A stretch of 64,000 bases of DNA from Rhodococcus sp. P1Y (GTDB lineage: Bacteria > Actinomycetota > Actinomycetes > Mycobacteriales > Mycobacteriaceae): NCBI RefSeq assembly GCF_003641205.1, contig NZ_CP032762.1, positions 5,476,001-5,540,000 of the forward strand, in the 5' to 3' direction. Shown here one piece after another: positions 1 to 9,659 of this stretch. The translations under genes and the position numbers were made by a program. The notes under the pieces were generated by a model. The model did not search any database. It was not told the origin of the DNA and saw nothing but the letters and a program-made list of their open reading frames with translations. Position 1 is the stretch's first letter. Each line of letters starts with the position of its first letter.

Positions 1-966
1 GACCCGCTCCTGGTCTTCTTTGGCGATGCCGATACCTCTGTCGGTGACGGCAAACGAGACGGAATCGCTTCTGAGCGCACGGCTCACGGACACCGGCGAT
101 CCGTCCGACGAATAGGCGATCGCATTCTGGATCAGATTGGCCAGCGCTGTGACGAGAAGAGCCTGATCGCCGAGCACCTCGAGGCCACTCGGATGATCGG
201 TGGTGACGGTGATTCCGGCGTTCTCTGCAGCGAGCTTCGACCGATCGAGGGCTTGGTTCACGACGGTGTCGACGTCGACGACTTCCAGATCGGGCAACTT
301 CTCGGCACCTTGCAGCCGTGAGAGCGCAATCAATTCGGTCACCATGTTGCCGAGCCTCTTCGACTCGGCGACGACTTTGCCTCCGAAGTGACGGACCGAG
401 TCCGGATCTTCGGCCGATTCGAGCAGCGCCTCGGCCAGCAGGCTCATCGCACCAACCGGGGTCTTCAGTTCGTGGCTGACGTTGGCGACGAAGTCTCGAC
501 GGGTCGCTTCCATCCTTACCTGCTCGGAATCGTCGTCGGCGAACAGGACGACGAATCGTTGGTCTTCCTTGCTGAGCAGTCGGGCGACACACCGAACTGC
601 CATCCGGTCACGGCTGGTAGTGGTTCTGATGTCTCTCGAGCTGATGTCTACTTCGACGGGGTGACCGTCGGCGAGAACCTTCTGCGCCGCGTCCCAGGCG
701 CGATCGTCGATCAGGCGGTTACGCACCAGACCGAGCTCCTCGGCCCGAGGATTCGACAACACGACGTCGTGAAACCGATCGACGACGGCGATGCCGCTCT
801 CCGACGCCAGAATGATCAGATCCAGCACCTGCGACATCGTCAGCCCGGATGTTGCGCGGTTTCGTTCGGAGTGACGCGTCGCCAGGTAGGGGATCAGAAC
901 ACCGCCGACGAGATATCCCACGAAGGCCGTGGCGATAGCCAGCAGTACGGCCGATGCAACACTCAC
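1..966 (-). CDS. senX3: Sensor histidine kinase SenX3 (partial, C-terminus outside window)
   Basis: Membrane sensor kinase of the phosphate-responsive SenX3-RegX3 two-component system. The GTG start gives VSVASAVLLAIATAFVGYLV, a hydrophobic N-terminal segment, followed by a PAS-like region (about residues 50-150) and the dimerisation/phosphoacceptor box HELKTPVGAM (His about residue 170). An N-box-like NLIQNAIAYS marks the start of the ATPase domain. 322 codons are visible; the G-boxes and stop lie beyond base 1, where regX3 would be expected. The adjacent phosphoglyceromutase matches the gpm1-senX3 order of mycobacteria. The identification rests on the H-box, PAS layout and synteny. Confidence 0.93.
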   Translation of the reverse strand, partial: MSVASAVLLAIATAFVGYLVGGVLIPYLATRHSERNRATSGLTMSQVLDLIILASESGIAVVDRFHDVVLSNPRAEELGLVRNRLIDDRAWDAAQKVLADGHPVEVDISSRDIRTTTSRDRMAVRCVARLLSKEDQRFVVLFADDDSEQVRMEATRRDFVANVSHELKTPVGAMSLLAEALLESAEDPDSVRHFGGKVVAESKRLGNMVTELIALSRLQGAEKLPDLEVVDVDTVVNQALDRSKLAAENAGITVTTDHPSGLEVLGDQALLVTALANLIQNAIAYSSDGSPVSVSRALRSDSVSFAVTDRGIGIAKEDQERV

Positions 967-1085
967 ACCGGAATCGTACGTTCGATGGACAGCTCACATA
1001 CGCAGGGTGCAGGCATTTCCCTGGTCGTCATAGTCCCCGTCGGCAGTGTTCTTCGATCGTTCACCTGCTGTTTCAGACGTGCTCC

Positions 1086-1841
1086 CTACTTACCGCCCTG
1101 ATTCGCGACGGCAGCGGCTCCTGCGGCGGCCGCTTCGGGATCGAGGTACGTTCCGCCCGGATTCGACGGGACGAGCTTTCCGTCACCACCCTCGAAGTCG
1201 TACTGCAATGGAATACCGGTCGGAATGTTCAGAGCCGCGATATCGGCGTCGGAAATCTCGTCGAGGTACTTCACCAGGGCGCGGAGCGAGTTGCCGTGGG
1301 CCGCGACGAGGACGTTCTTGCCCACTTTCAGCTCGGCGACGATGGTCTCCTCGAAGTACGGGATGAGCCGATCGACGACGTCTTTGAGGCATTCGGTCAG
1401 CGGGACACTCGGCAGATCGGCGTAGCGCGGGTCTGCGTCCTGGCTGTATTCGCTGCCCGCTTCGATCGCGGGCGGCGGGGTGTCGTAGCTACGACGCCAC
1501 AGCATGAACTGCTCGTCGCCGTACTTGTCCTTGGTCTCGGCCTTGTTCAGTCCCTGCAGTGCGCCGTAGTGACGCTCGTTCAGGCGCCAGTCGCGGACGA
1601 CAGGGATCCAGTGACGGTCTGCGGCGTCGAGTGCGATGTTCGCGGTGCTGATCGCGCGGCGCAGCAGCGACGTGTACAGCACGTCCGGCAGGACCCCGGC
1701 CTCGGCGAGCAGCTGGCCCGCGCGCTTTCCCTCGGCCTCGCCCTTCTCCGTCAGCCGGACGTCCACCCAGCCGGTGAACTGGTTCGATGCGTTCCATTCA
1801 CTCTCGCCATGGCGGAGCAGAATCAAGGTTCCGATACTCAT
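1086..1841 (-). CDS. gpmA: 2,3-bisphosphoglycerate-dependent phosphoglycerate mutase
   Basis: Cytosolic glycolytic enzyme interconverting 3- and 2-phosphoglycerate through a phosphohistidine. The 251-residue protein has [10 protein letters not shown] near the N-terminus (phospho-acceptor His11), the ERHYGALQG motif (Glu89) and the second catalytic His182 in VAAHGNS, all typical of the dPGM family at normal length. Its ATG overlaps the stop of the upstream LtrA gene by 4 bases, suggesting coupled translation. senX3 follows in the same direction, with 119 bases between them that show no obvious terminator. Confidence 0.96.
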   Translation of the reverse strand: MSIGTLILLRHGESEWNASNQFTGWVDVRLTEKGEAEGKRAGQLLAEAGVLPDVLYTSLLRRAISTANIALDAADRHWIPVVRDWRLNERHYGALQGLNKAETKDKYGDEQFMLWRRSYDTPPPAIEAGSEYSQDADPRYADLPSVPLTECLKDVVDRLIPYFEETIVAELKVGKNVLVAAHGNSLRALVKYLDEISDADIAALNIPTGIPLQYDFEGGDGKLVPSNPGGTYLDPEAAAAGAAAVANQGGK

Positions 1842-3019
1842 GAATGAAGTTTCTCATGTTCGGCCTCCACGGGTCGGCGCACGACGAGCACCGCGACCAT
1901 CACCACCATGACGACGGCAGTCAGTGTGATGGGGATCGGAATGACCGGGTCGAGGAGCACCAGTACGGCTCCGACCGGCACCACTGTGTTGACCAGACGA
2001 TCTGCGTTGTCCTTGATCGCAATGAACCAAATTCCCAGCACGAATACCGCGATCGGAATGGTGACGGTGAACGAGGCCGCGACATCGCCGAGTTCGCTGT
2101 GATCGGTCAGGACATCGATCTCCACCTCGATGCCCGCCGAGAATGCGCCCGCCGCGGCGAAGATGAAGTAATGCATGTAGCCGTACGTCAGCGAATTGCC
2201 GAAACTGGTGATCTTGCGGTGATGCGGTGGCCAGAAATAGATCCACCACAGTCCCGCCGTGACGACGAGCGTGAGCACCGAGATCGAGATCAGCGGAGCG
2301 AGGGCGGTCTCCTCGCGTAGGGCCTCGATAATGGCGTTGGCCGAGGCGAGCAGGGATTCTCCGAGCAGAATGAGCGTGAACAGCCCGTAGCGTTCGGTGA
2401 TGTGATGCGGATGCCACGGGGTCGTGCGGCCGCGCTTCTCGGCGATGACCGGGATCGAGATCTCCACCAGGGCGAACGCCACGAACAGAATTCCTTGCAG
2501 CGGACCTTCGGGGATCAACAGCCACAGCACCCACACGATCTGCACGCCGGTGATCCCGCCTGCGTAGATCAGTGCTGTCCGCCGGTACTCGGGCACCCTC
2601 GATGCGCGGATCCACTGCGCCACCATCGCGATACGCATGACGACGTAACCGAGCACCAGGACGGTGAAGTTCTTGTCCGTGAACGCCGGCTCGATACCCG
2701 CGGCCAGCACGAGCACGCCTGCCATCTGCACCACGGTGAGTAGTCGATACAGCCAGTCGTCGGTATCGAACGACGTCGCGAACCACGTGAAGTTCATCCA
2801 CGCCCACCAGATACCGAAGAACACCATCAGATAGCTGACGATGCCGGCGGCGATGTGGTTCTCGGTCAGCGCGTGATGAAGCTGTACGGCGGCGATACTG
2901 ACGGCAACGACGAAGACGAGGTCGAAGAACAACTCGAGGGGACTTGCGGCCCGATGTGGTTCGTTCGGGTCTCGTGGTCGCATCGGAGTGAGCCTGAGCT
3001 TGGGCGTCGGTTCGTTCAC
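1838..3019 (-). CDS. Low temperature requirement protein A (LtrA) family membrane protein
   Basis: Polytopic inner-membrane protein of the LtrA family, whose molecular function is poorly defined. Recognisable by the N-terminal motif [16 protein letters not shown] and by about ten hydrophobic segments spread over some 390 residues, including a GLWWIYFW helix. I place the start at GTG 3019. The ATG at 2983 ([11 protein letters not shown]) is an alternative, since the conserved part begins only after it. A TATCGT hexamer eight bases before the GTG could serve a leaderless transcript. The gene overlaps gpmA by 4 bases, so it sits at the head of, or reads into, the gpmA-senX3 unit. Confidence 0.85.
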   Translation of the reverse strand: MNEPTPKLRLTPMRPRDPNEPHRAASPLELFFDLVFVVAVSIAAVQLHHALTENHIAAGIVSYLMVFFGIWWAWMNFTWFATSFDTDDWLYRLLTVVQMAGVLVLAAGIEPAFTDKNFTVLVLGYVVMRIAMVAQWIRASRVPEYRRTALIYAGGITGVQIVWVLWLLIPEGPLQGILFVAFALVEISIPVIAEKRGRTTPWHPHHITERYGLFTLILLGESLLASANAIIEALREETALAPLISISVLTLVVTAGLWWIYFWPPHHRKITSFGNSLTYGYMHYFIFAAAGAFSAGIEVEIDVLTDHSELGDVAASFTVTIPIAVFVLGIWFIAIKDNADRLVNTVVPVGAVLVLLDPVIPIPITLTAVVMVVMVAVLVVRRPVEAEHEKLHS

Positions 3020-3110
3020 AGTCGTCGACGATAGGGCAGGCGTACTCCAATTGTCCTGTGCGATAAGAATTATCGGACATTTCGGGCGAATGCGCGGACA
3101 CGGGCCCAAA

Positions 3111-4583
3111 TCAGCGCACCCCGGCCCACACCCCTCTGGTCGACGGCCGAGGATCGTCGGCGACGCCGGACTGCTCACCGAACATCATGACCGACCTCTC
3201 GCTGCCGTACTGCACCCAACCTGGCGAACCGTCGCGGACGAAGTCGACCCACGCGCGATGCATTTCCTCGGCGAGCTTTCCTGGCGGGTTCGGGCCAGTG
3301 ATGCGAGCAGTTTCCGGCTTGTCGAGGACGTCGAAGACGAACGGGATCTCGAGCGCATGACAGGCGCCGAGTTTGCCGTCGAACAGGCTCGAACGCCACG
3401 TGAACTCGTACACGAACGCGCGAGAAGCCCGTGACTCGACGATCCGTAACGCCGGGATTCGGAAGAACCAATCCGTCATCAGCGCGATCAGCAGTTCGCC
3501 AGGGGTGGCGTCTGGCAGCTGCGCGCGATAGGCGTCGACGGCAGCCTCGACATCGACCCCGTAGGCACCGAGTACCAAGCGAACGCGAGCCTCGTCGACG
3601 TAGCCCGCGACACCAGCCGGGACGAGGAAGAACGCGAACTCCTCGCTGGTGGTGCCGATCAGAATGTCCACTTCCGAACCGGCCCCCGCCGAGATCCGCG
3701 AGATCGGTACGTCTGGAACGACATCCCCGTCGATGTACGGCTCGAACGGCATCATGTTGAACGCGAGCTCACCCCATGCCCCGGTCGGTGCTTCGGCTGT
3801 GACGCGGTCACCCAGTTCGCGTTGAGCGTCCACGAAATTCTCGATTGGAACCGAGCCCAATCCCTCCACCGTGGCAGATACTCCGAGCGCATCGGCCAAC
3901 GCGGTCGCAACCTTGCCGGCCGTCGCCTCGGTGATGACGTGGTTGCCCGCGCCGCTCTGCAGAATCGCCCGGTGGAACAGTCCCTCCGCGCGCGGCATCG
4001 ACAACAGCGTCCCGACGCTCATGGCCCCGGCCGACTCCCCCGCAACCGTCACCTTGGCAGGATCTCCGCCGAACGCCGCGATGTTGTCGCGAACCCATTC
4101 GAGGGCGGCCACCTGATCGAGCAGCCCACGATTCGCGGGTGCGCCCTCGATTCGCGCGAATCCGTCGGCACCGAGACGATAGTTGACAGTGACGGCGACG
4201 ACACCGTCTCGAGCGAAAGCGGCACCGTCGTAGATCGGAACTGCGTTGCTGCCGTTAACGAATGCCCCACCGTGAATCCAGACGAACACCGGCAGACCCG
4301 AGCTCTCGACATCGGGCGTCCACACGTTCACGTTCAGGCACTCGTCCCCGGCTACGACCGGCTCGCTGAGAATCTCGCTGGTCGGTGGCCGGTAACCGAT
4401 CTTCGGCGCAGTTGCCCCCAACGTCAGCGCGTCACGTACGCCTTCCCAACGCGGCGGCGCAGTCGGCGCGGTGAACCTGAGCGCCCCGAACGGCGCCTCC
4501 GCATACGGAATTCCGAGAAACGAGGTGACTGCGCCGCGCTGTCCGCGCAGCCGGCCCTGAGCAATGTCGACAATGACGTCCAT
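3111..4583 (-). CDS. Type B carboxylesterase/lipase family protein
   Basis: Serine hydrolase of the carboxylesterase type B (alpha/beta hydrolase) family, expected to cleave carboxyl esters. In 490 residues it shows the oxyanion-hole motif WIHGGAF (about residue 104), the nucleophile elbow GESAG (Ser about 184), DECLNVNVW and LQSGAGN, and a C-terminal ACHALEIPFVFD segment carrying the likely catalytic His. No signal peptide is visible, so it is probably cytosolic. ATG 4583 is preferred over the adjacent TTG at 4586. TAGTAA lies six bases upstream, suggesting leaderless transcription. A long inverted repeat sits in the promoter region (4613-4674). Confidence 0.9.
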   Translation of the reverse strand: MDVIVDIAQGRLRGQRGAVTSFLGIPYAEAPFGALRFTAPTAPPRWEGVRDALTLGATAPKIGYRPPTSEILSEPVVAGDECLNVNVWTPDVESSGLPVFVWIHGGAFVNGSNAVPIYDGAAFARDGVVAVTVNYRLGADGFARIEGAPANRGLLDQVAALEWVRDNIAAFGGDPAKVTVAGESAGAMSVGTLLSMPRAEGLFHRAILQSGAGNHVITEATAGKVATALADALGVSATVEGLGSVPIENFVDAQRELGDRVTAEAPTGAWGELAFNMMPFEPYIDGDVVPDVPISRISAGAGSEVDILIGTTSEEFAFFLVPAGVAGYVDEARVRLVLGAYGVDVEAAVDAYRAQLPDATPGELLIALMTDWFFRIPALRIVESRASRAFVYEFTWRSSLFDGKLGACHALEIPFVFDVLDKPETARITGPNPPGKLAEEMHRAWVDFVRDGSPGWVQYGSERSVMMFGEQSGVADDPRPSTRGVWAGVR

Positions 4584-4589
4584 CAACCC

Positions 4590-4595
4590 TTACTA
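4590..4595 (-). promoter_or_regulatory. Candidate -10 box of a leaderless esterase promoter
   Basis: On the minus strand TAGTAA is followed by six bases and then the ATG at 4583. This matches the spacing expected for actinobacterial leaderless transcripts. Inferred from spacing only. Confidence 0.4.
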
Positions 4596-4612
4596 CCCGA
4601 AAAGGTGGGCGG

Positions 4613-4674
4613 GGTGTACCAATTGCGCTCCCTCCACGGGGAATCCCGCGTCGAAGTCACGCGATTGGTACACC
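4613..4674. repeat. Inverted repeat with GGTGTACCAAT arms upstream of the esterase
   Basis: GGTGTACCAATTGCG (4613-4627) is mirrored by CGCGATTGGTACACC (4660-4674), one mismatch in 15 with a 32-base spacer. It lies between the 3' end of the PH-like gene and the esterase start. It could be paired operators for a dimeric regulator or a terminator stem; the long spacer favours operators. Confidence 0.55.
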
Positions 4675-4678
4675 AGGC

Positions 4679-5389
4679 TCATTCGACAGTCGAGCGACCC
4701 CACCGCCGCCTGCCATCCCTGTACAGCAGCAATCCACCGACGAGGGCAAACGCGCCGCCACCGGTGGTCCACCAGAAACTCCCGGCTCGGATCCCGAGCA
4801 CGACGAGCCCGGCGCCGATCGACACGGCCACCAGAAGGGCGCCGAGGTCCTCGGATTTCCTGCGCTCGATCGACCTTTCGTTCACCACCGCGTCTCGAGG
4901 AATATCGAGCACATCCTGTGCGCGCGTGGAGATGTCGCACTGACCCGACTGGGCGCAGTCCAGAACCTTCGAACGCACGAGATCCCGCATCACCGGATTC
5001 TCCCGAAGCGCCGAGTGCGGGAACCCCCTGATACGTCGACCCGACGCGTCCTCGAGCGTCAGGAACCACCGTTTCCGTCCGCGGCTGCCGACGCTCACTC
5101 GTGTCAGTTCCGACATGTCGACCCAACGCGTACCCATCTGGACCCACGACTCTCCCACCGACAGCGTCGGGTGCCACACGGCATGAATCAACCCGGCAGC
5201 AAAGATGGCGAGCAGCGGCAGCGACACCCAGGACCCCAAATCGAGCAGAGGTGTATCGCGGCGCCTGGCTACGAAGAGGAGAACCGAACCAATGCCGATC
5301 ATCCCCAGGACTGTCAGTGTCGGCGCGCGGTTCCATTCCAGAACTTCTCCCCGACCGTTCGGCGGTTCGGGCCGTCCGTCGTCCACCAT
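4679..5389 (-). CDS. PH-domain-like membrane protein of unknown function
   Basis: Not confidently assigned to a named family. The 236-residue product (ATG 5389, MVDDGRPEPPNG) has two N-terminal membrane segments (TLTVLGMIGIGSVLLFVA and LPLLAIFAAGLIHAVW). A beta-rich soluble stretch of bacterial PH/DUF2244 type follows (WVDMSELTRVSVGS through RRIRGFPHS). The C-terminus carries two further membrane helices. It is separated from the upstream ligase gene by a strong hairpin, so it is probably transcribed on its own. Confidence 0.7.
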   Translation of the reverse strand: MVDDGRPEPPNGRGEVLEWNRAPTLTVLGMIGIGSVLLFVARRRDTPLLDLGSWVSLPLLAIFAAGLIHAVWHPTLSVGESWVQMGTRWVDMSELTRVSVGSRGRKRWFLTLEDASGRRIRGFPHSALRENPVMRDLVRSKVLDCAQSGQCDISTRAQDVLDIPRDAVVNERSIERRKSEDLGALLVAVSIGAGLVVLGIRAGSFWWTTGGGAFALVGGLLLYRDGRRRWGRSTVE

Positions 5390-5421
5390 GATCACCCCCA
5401 GCGATTGGGCGATCATAGCTA

Positions 5422-5479
5422 CTCGCGCAGGAAGGCCCCCTACCCGATCGGATAGAGGGCCCCCGAGTTCCTGCGTGAG
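5422..5479. terminator. Large two-part hairpin downstream of the 4CL-like gene
   Basis: Outer arms CTCGCGCAGGAA (5422-5433) and TTCCTGCGTGAG (5468-5479) pair with one mismatch. Inside them GGCCCCCTA pairs with TAGAGGGCC. It lies just after the stop of the ligase gene (minus strand), consistent with an intrinsic terminator lacking a T-tract. Confidence 0.7.
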
Positions 5480-5485
5480 AGTTAC

Positions 5486-7075
5486 TTACTTCGATGCCTC
5501 TGCAGCGCGCAGATCTTTACGAAGGATCTTGCCCGCAGCGGACTTCGGCACCGTGTCGATGAATTCGACCTTGCGCACCTTCTTGTGCGGGGACACGCGC
5601 TCGGCGACGAAGGCGATGACGCCGTCCTCGTCGATCGCTGCGTTGGCCTGCAGCACGACGAAGGCCTTCGGGACCTCTTCACCTTCGTCGTCGAGGACGC
5701 CGATGACAGCGGCGTCGGCAATGTCCGGATGTGTCAGAAGCAGCGCTTCGAGCTCGGCAGGCGGCACCTGGTAGCCCTTGTACTTGATGAGTTCCTTGAG
5801 GCGGTCGACGATGAAGACGACTCCTTCGGGATCGGCGACGGCGATGTCGCCGGTGTGCAGGTAACCGTCGTCGTCGAGGGTGTCCGAGGTCGCAGACGGA
5901 TTGTTGAGGTAGCCGAGCATCACGTTCGGGCCCTTGACCCACAGTTCGCCTGGCTTGGACCTGCCCTCGGTGGGCAGCTCGATCTCTTCGCCGCTCTCCG
6001 GATCGACGAGCTTGTTGACCGTGTTGGCCAGCGGAAGGCCTACCGAGCTGAGTGGCAGATCGTCACGATCGAACGGGATGGCGTGGCTGACCGGACTGAG
6101 CTCGCTCATGCCGTAGCCCTGACGGACCCGAGCATCGAGTCGCTTGGCGACGGCCTTGCCCAGCTCCTCGTCCAGTGGAGCCGCACCGGAAAAGATGGTG
6201 TGAACGCTCGAGAGGTCGTACTGATCGATCAGCGGGTGCTTGGCAAGGGCCACCGCGACGGGCGGGGCGATGAACAAGTACGTGAGCTTGTGTTCCTGGA
6301 TCAGCTTCAGGAACTCGACCAGGTCGAACTTGGGCATGGTCACCAGGTGGGCACGCAGCTTGAGCGCGATGTTGAGCAGCACGGTCAGGCCGTAGATGTG
6401 AAAGAACGGCAGCAGCGCAAGGATCGCGTCGTCGGAATTGATCCCGACCCGAGGCTCCATCTGCGCGACGTTCGCAACGAGGTTGCGGTGCGTGAGGATG
6501 ACGCCCTTGGGCACGCCCGTGGTTCCCGACGAGTACGGCAGTACCGCGATCTGGGTCGCGGGGTCGAACGACACCTCGGGCGCCGGCGCACCCTGCGTCA
6601 GCAGATCCTTCAGATTCGGGTGCCCCTCCGCGCCGTCGAGGACGATGACGTGATCGTCGGGGATGCCGACTTTCTCGGCAGCGGCCTTGGCCTGCGGGTA
6701 GAGCGGCGACACGGTGAAGAGGAACTTTGCGCCCGAGCCAGTGAGCTGCTTGGCGATGTCCTCCGCGGTGTAGAGCGCGTTGATGGTGGTGGCGGTGCCG
6801 CCCGCACGCAGAATGCCGTGGAGAACCGATGCGAACGCGGGCACGTTCGGCGAATGCAGGCCGACGACGTCACCCAACCCGAGACCACGTGCTGCGAGTG
6901 CGCCCGCAATGCCGTCGATCTGCCCGATCAGGGTCTTGTACGTGGTGACTGCGCCCGAGGTGCCGTCGATCAGGGCCGGCTTGTCCAGGTCGGCGTCCGC
7001 AATGGACCCGAACAGATAGTCGTAGACACTGAGATTCGGAATCTCCACGTCGGGAAAGGGGCTGTTGAAGCTCAT
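5486..7075 (-). CDS. 4-coumarate--CoA ligase-like acyl-CoA synthetase (AMP-binding family)
   Basis: ATP-dependent adenylate-forming enzyme that activates an aromatic or fatty carboxylic acid to its CoA thioester. In 529 residues it carries the P-loop-like YSSGTTGVPKG, the A5-type motif GYGMSELSPVSHA, YLHTGDIAVAD, and the C-terminal catalytic lysine in SAAGKILRKDLR. The overall organisation is that of the 4CL subgroup. ATG 7075 is chosen because GAAGGAGA lies directly upstream and the conserved sequence begins there. Substrate cannot be read from the sequence. It is monocistronic, ending in a hairpin, with the nucleoside importer operon upstream. Confidence 0.9.
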   Translation of the reverse strand: MSFNSPFPDVEIPNLSVYDYLFGSIADADLDKPALIDGTSGAVTTYKTLIGQIDGIAGALAARGLGLGDVVGLHSPNVPAFASVLHGILRAGGTATTINALYTAEDIAKQLTGSGAKFLFTVSPLYPQAKAAAEKVGIPDDHVIVLDGAEGHPNLKDLLTQGAPAPEVSFDPATQIAVLPYSSGTTGVPKGVILTHRNLVANVAQMEPRVGINSDDAILALLPFFHIYGLTVLLNIALKLRAHLVTMPKFDLVEFLKLIQEHKLTYLFIAPPVAVALAKHPLIDQYDLSSVHTIFSGAAPLDEELGKAVAKRLDARVRQGYGMSELSPVSHAIPFDRDDLPLSSVGLPLANTVNKLVDPESGEEIELPTEGRSKPGELWVKGPNVMLGYLNNPSATSDTLDDDGYLHTGDIAVADPEGVVFIVDRLKELIKYKGYQVPPAELEALLLTHPDIADAAVIGVLDDEGEEVPKAFVVLQANAAIDEDGVIAFVAERVSPHKKVRKVEFIDTVPKSAAGKILRKDLRAAEASK

Positions 7076-7161
7076 GGCTCTCCTTCGAACACACACGGCA
7101 AGATGACCAAACCCTACAGTGAAAGCCGTCACAACGGACACGGCCCTACTGAAGAGTCAGT

Positions 7162-8427
7162 TCACGACTTCACATACGGTTTGCCTGCTGCGGCGGGTCC
7201 GCGGACGTGCCCGACCAGTCCGGCGACCGCGATGATCGTCACCACGTACGGCAGCATCAGCATGAACTCGCTCGGCACCGGCGAACCGATAATGCCGAGC
7301 ACGTTCTGAAGATTCGACGCGAAGCCGAACAACAATGCCGCAAGGGTCGCGCGGATCGGATCCCATCGTCCGAAGATGACGGCAGCGAGTGCGATGTAGC
7401 CTGCGCCTGCGGTCATTTCCTTGCCGAAGGCTCCGACGGATCCGAGCGTGAAATAGGCACCGCCGAGTCCCGCGATGGCACCGGCGAGGCACACGTTCCA
7501 GAACCTCGTACGGGCGACGTTGATTCCGACGGTGTCCGCGGCTTGCGGGTGCTCGCCGACGGCACGCAGCCGCAGGCCCCACTTGGTGTGGAACAGCCCG
7601 AACCACACGAGGGCAACAGCGAAATACATTAGGTACACGATCAAGGTCTGCCGGAACAGCACAGGTCCGATCACCGGAATCTGCGAGAGAAGCGGAATCT
7701 CGATGCGCCCGAACCTCGGAGGCGAGTTCAATGTCTCCGGATTCTTCGTCAGCACCACCGAGTACAGGAAACTCGTGAGCCCGACGACCAACACGTTGAG
7801 AACGACTCCGACGATGACCTGGTTGACGAAATACTTGATCGAGAACATCGCGAGCAACGACGCGGTCAGCGCACCTGCGATCAACGCCGCGAGCAGCGCC
7901 ACGTACGCCGATCCCGTCAGCGAAGCCACGACAGCACTGACGAATGCACCCGCGAGCAACTGTCCCTCGATGGCAATGTTGATGACGCCGACGCGTTCGG
8001 AGATGACGCCGCCCATGGCGCCGAAGATCAACGGCGTGCTCAACGCGACGGCACCGATCAGGAGGCCTGGAACGGGAACCGTCGAACCCGCCGCGGCCCA
8101 CGTCAGGAATCCGAGGACGAACACCACCGCGTACACGGCGATTACCCAAACAGGAGTCACGCTGCGCTGCAGGACATTCCACGCGGTCAATACCGTGATC
8201 AGCAATAGAAGGACGAACACCACGATGCCGGTGCCGGCCGTCGGGAGCGAGACTGCGGGCAAGGCGAAGAAGTCGTTTTCGCTGGCGAGCCCGAACGTCG
8301 TCGTTCCGGACTTGGAACGAACGACGAACAGAATCAATGCCAGAAGGGTCGCGACGCCCAGCACCCCTGGGACTTTCCAGCTCCGAGCAGGCGCCAGGAC
8401 TTCCGCCTCGTTCACCGTCGCGGTCAC
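7162..8427 (-). CDS. Nucleoside-type ABC transporter permease (second subunit)
   Basis: Inner-membrane permease of a BmpA/NupABC-type importer, branched-chain/ribose permease superfamily (BPD_transp_2). The 421-residue protein has about ten hydrophobic segments and the family signatures TPLIFGAMGGVISERVGVIN and NIAIEGQLL near residue 150, plus GLRLRAVGEHPQAADTVGIN. The GTG start (VTATVNEAEVLAP) overlaps the stop of the other permease as GTGA, so the pair is translationally coupled. It is the last gene of the importer operon. Substrate (purine or pyrimidine nucleosides) is inferred from the family. Confidence 0.9.
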   Translation of the reverse strand: MTATVNEAEVLAPARSWKVPGVLGVATLLALILFVVRSKSGTTTFGLASENDFFALPAVSLPTAGTGIVVFVLLLLITVLTAWNVLQRSVTPVWVIAVYAVVFVLGFLTWAAAGSTVPVPGLLIGAVALSTPLIFGAMGGVISERVGVINIAIEGQLLAGAFVSAVVASLTGSAYVALLAALIAGALTASLLAMFSIKYFVNQVIVGVVLNVLVVGLTSFLYSVVLTKNPETLNSPPRFGRIEIPLLSQIPVIGPVLFRQTLIVYLMYFAVALVWFGLFHTKWGLRLRAVGEHPQAADTVGINVARTRFWNVCLAGAIAGLGGAYFTLGSVGAFGKEMTAGAGYIALAAVIFGRWDPIRATLAALLFGFASNLQNVLGIIGSPVPSEFMLMLPYVVTIIAVAGLVGHVRGPAAAGKPYVKS

Positions 8428-9659
8428 AGCGCACCCACCTTCGCGGTATCGACGCGTGCCGCGACCTCCGCACCCGGCGGTGGCAATCGGAATACCGCCC
8501 GTACGAGCGGCGGCGCTGCAATGAACAGCACGATCACAGACTGAACGACGAGCACTATGTCGATGGGGATTCCTTCGGCCGCCTGCATCGCGAAACCGCC
8601 TGCCTTGAACGCACCGAACAGGATTCCCGCGAAGAAGACACCCCATGGCTTCGAACGACCGAGCAACGCAACGGTAATGGCGTCGAAGCCGATACCCGCG
8701 TCGATGTCGGCTCCGAACCCGGTCGTGACCGTACCCAGAACCTGCGCCACCCCGGCAAGTCCGACGAGTGCGCCGGAGAGCACCATCGCGTACAGATACA
8801 CACGATTGACGTTGATTCCCGCGATCTTCGACGCGTGTGGGTTCTCCCCGACGGCCCGGAACCGGAAACCGAGAGCCGAGCGTTCCAGTAGCCACCACAC
8901 TCCGACGGTCACGACAACCACGAGCACGAACCCGGCGTGCAGGGAGTACCGGTCGCCGAACAGCTTCGGGAACACAGCCGTCGACTCCATGGCCGCAGTT
9001 TTCGGGTTGTTCTGCCCGGGAGCCTGCAGGGCGCCCGGCGTTCTCAACAGGAAGGCGACGAGGTAGAACGCGACGTAGTTCAGCATGATCGTCACGATCA
9101 CTTCGTGAGCACCGGTGCGAGCTTTGAGAACTCCGGCGATGCCGCCCCACACAGCGCCGCCGACGACGCCTGCGACGATGGCGAGGATCAGGTGAAGGCC
9201 CGCGGGTAGCTGCAGCGAGAACCCCACCCACCCTGCACACGCAGCCGCGATGAGCATCTGCCCGCGTCCGCCGATGTTGAACATTCCGACCCGAAAAGCA
9301 AGCGCCACACCGAGACCGGCGACGATCAACGGTGTCGCGAAGGTAAGAGTTTCCGTGAGCGGCTTGATTCCGTTCTCGAAACCGGGCCGGCGGAAGTTGT
9401 AAACCGATCCTTGGAACAGCGAGGAATACGCACCGGAGACCGAATCCCAGATAGCGACGAGCATGTCCGACGGCCGCGAGAAGAAGTAGCCTGCCGACTC
9501 CTGGACCTGTTCGTCGGTGACAGCGATGAGGACCGCTCCCACGACGATGGCGAGAACGACCGCCAGCACCGAAATGATCGCGCTGCCCGTGAATATCTGT
9601 CGTAGAACTACGTGTGCGCGCGACGGCTGCGAATCTTGCGCGTCAGGCATGCTCTCCAC
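8424..9659 (-). CDS. Nucleoside-type ABC transporter permease (first subunit)
   Basis: First membrane subunit of the BMP-type importer. 411 residues with an N-terminal helix (AIISVLAVVLAIVVGAVLIAV), a periplasmic-loop region, then the motifs GVALAFRVGMFNIGGRGQML and GFRFRAVGENPHASKIAGIN typical of NupB/YufP permeases. The reading frame begins at GTG 9659; ATG 9650 (MPDAQDSQPS) is an equally plausible start. Either start overlaps the 3' end of the ATPase gene, and the gene ends in a GTGA overlap with the next permease, giving a tight ATPase-permease-permease operon. Confidence 0.9.
   Translation of the reverse strand: MESMPDAQDSQPSRAHVVLRQIFTGSAIISVLAVVLAIVVGAVLIAVTDEQVQESAGYFFSRPSDMLVAIWDSVSGAYSSLFQGSVYNFRRPGFENGIKPLTETLTFATPLIVAGLGVALAFRVGMFNIGGRGQMLIAAACAGWVGFSLQLPAGLHLILAIVAGVVGGAVWGGIAGVLKARTGAHEVIVTIMLNYVAFYLVAFLLRTPGALQAPGQNNPKTAAMESTAVFPKLFGDRYSLHAGFVLVVVVTVGVWWLLERSALGFRFRAVGENPHASKIAGINVNRVYLYAMVLSGALVGLAGVAQVLGTVTTGFGADIDAGIGFDAITVALLGRSKPWGVFFAGILFGAFKAGGFAMQAAEGIPIDIVLVVQSVIVLFIAAPPLVRAVFRLPPPGAEVAARVDTAKVGAL

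Noticed and set aside
5585..7309. Long open frame (over 570 codons) on the plus strand opposite the 4CL-like gene
   Set aside because: It is the antisense of a gene with full catalytic motifs; long antisense frames are expected at this GC content and its translation shows no family motif.
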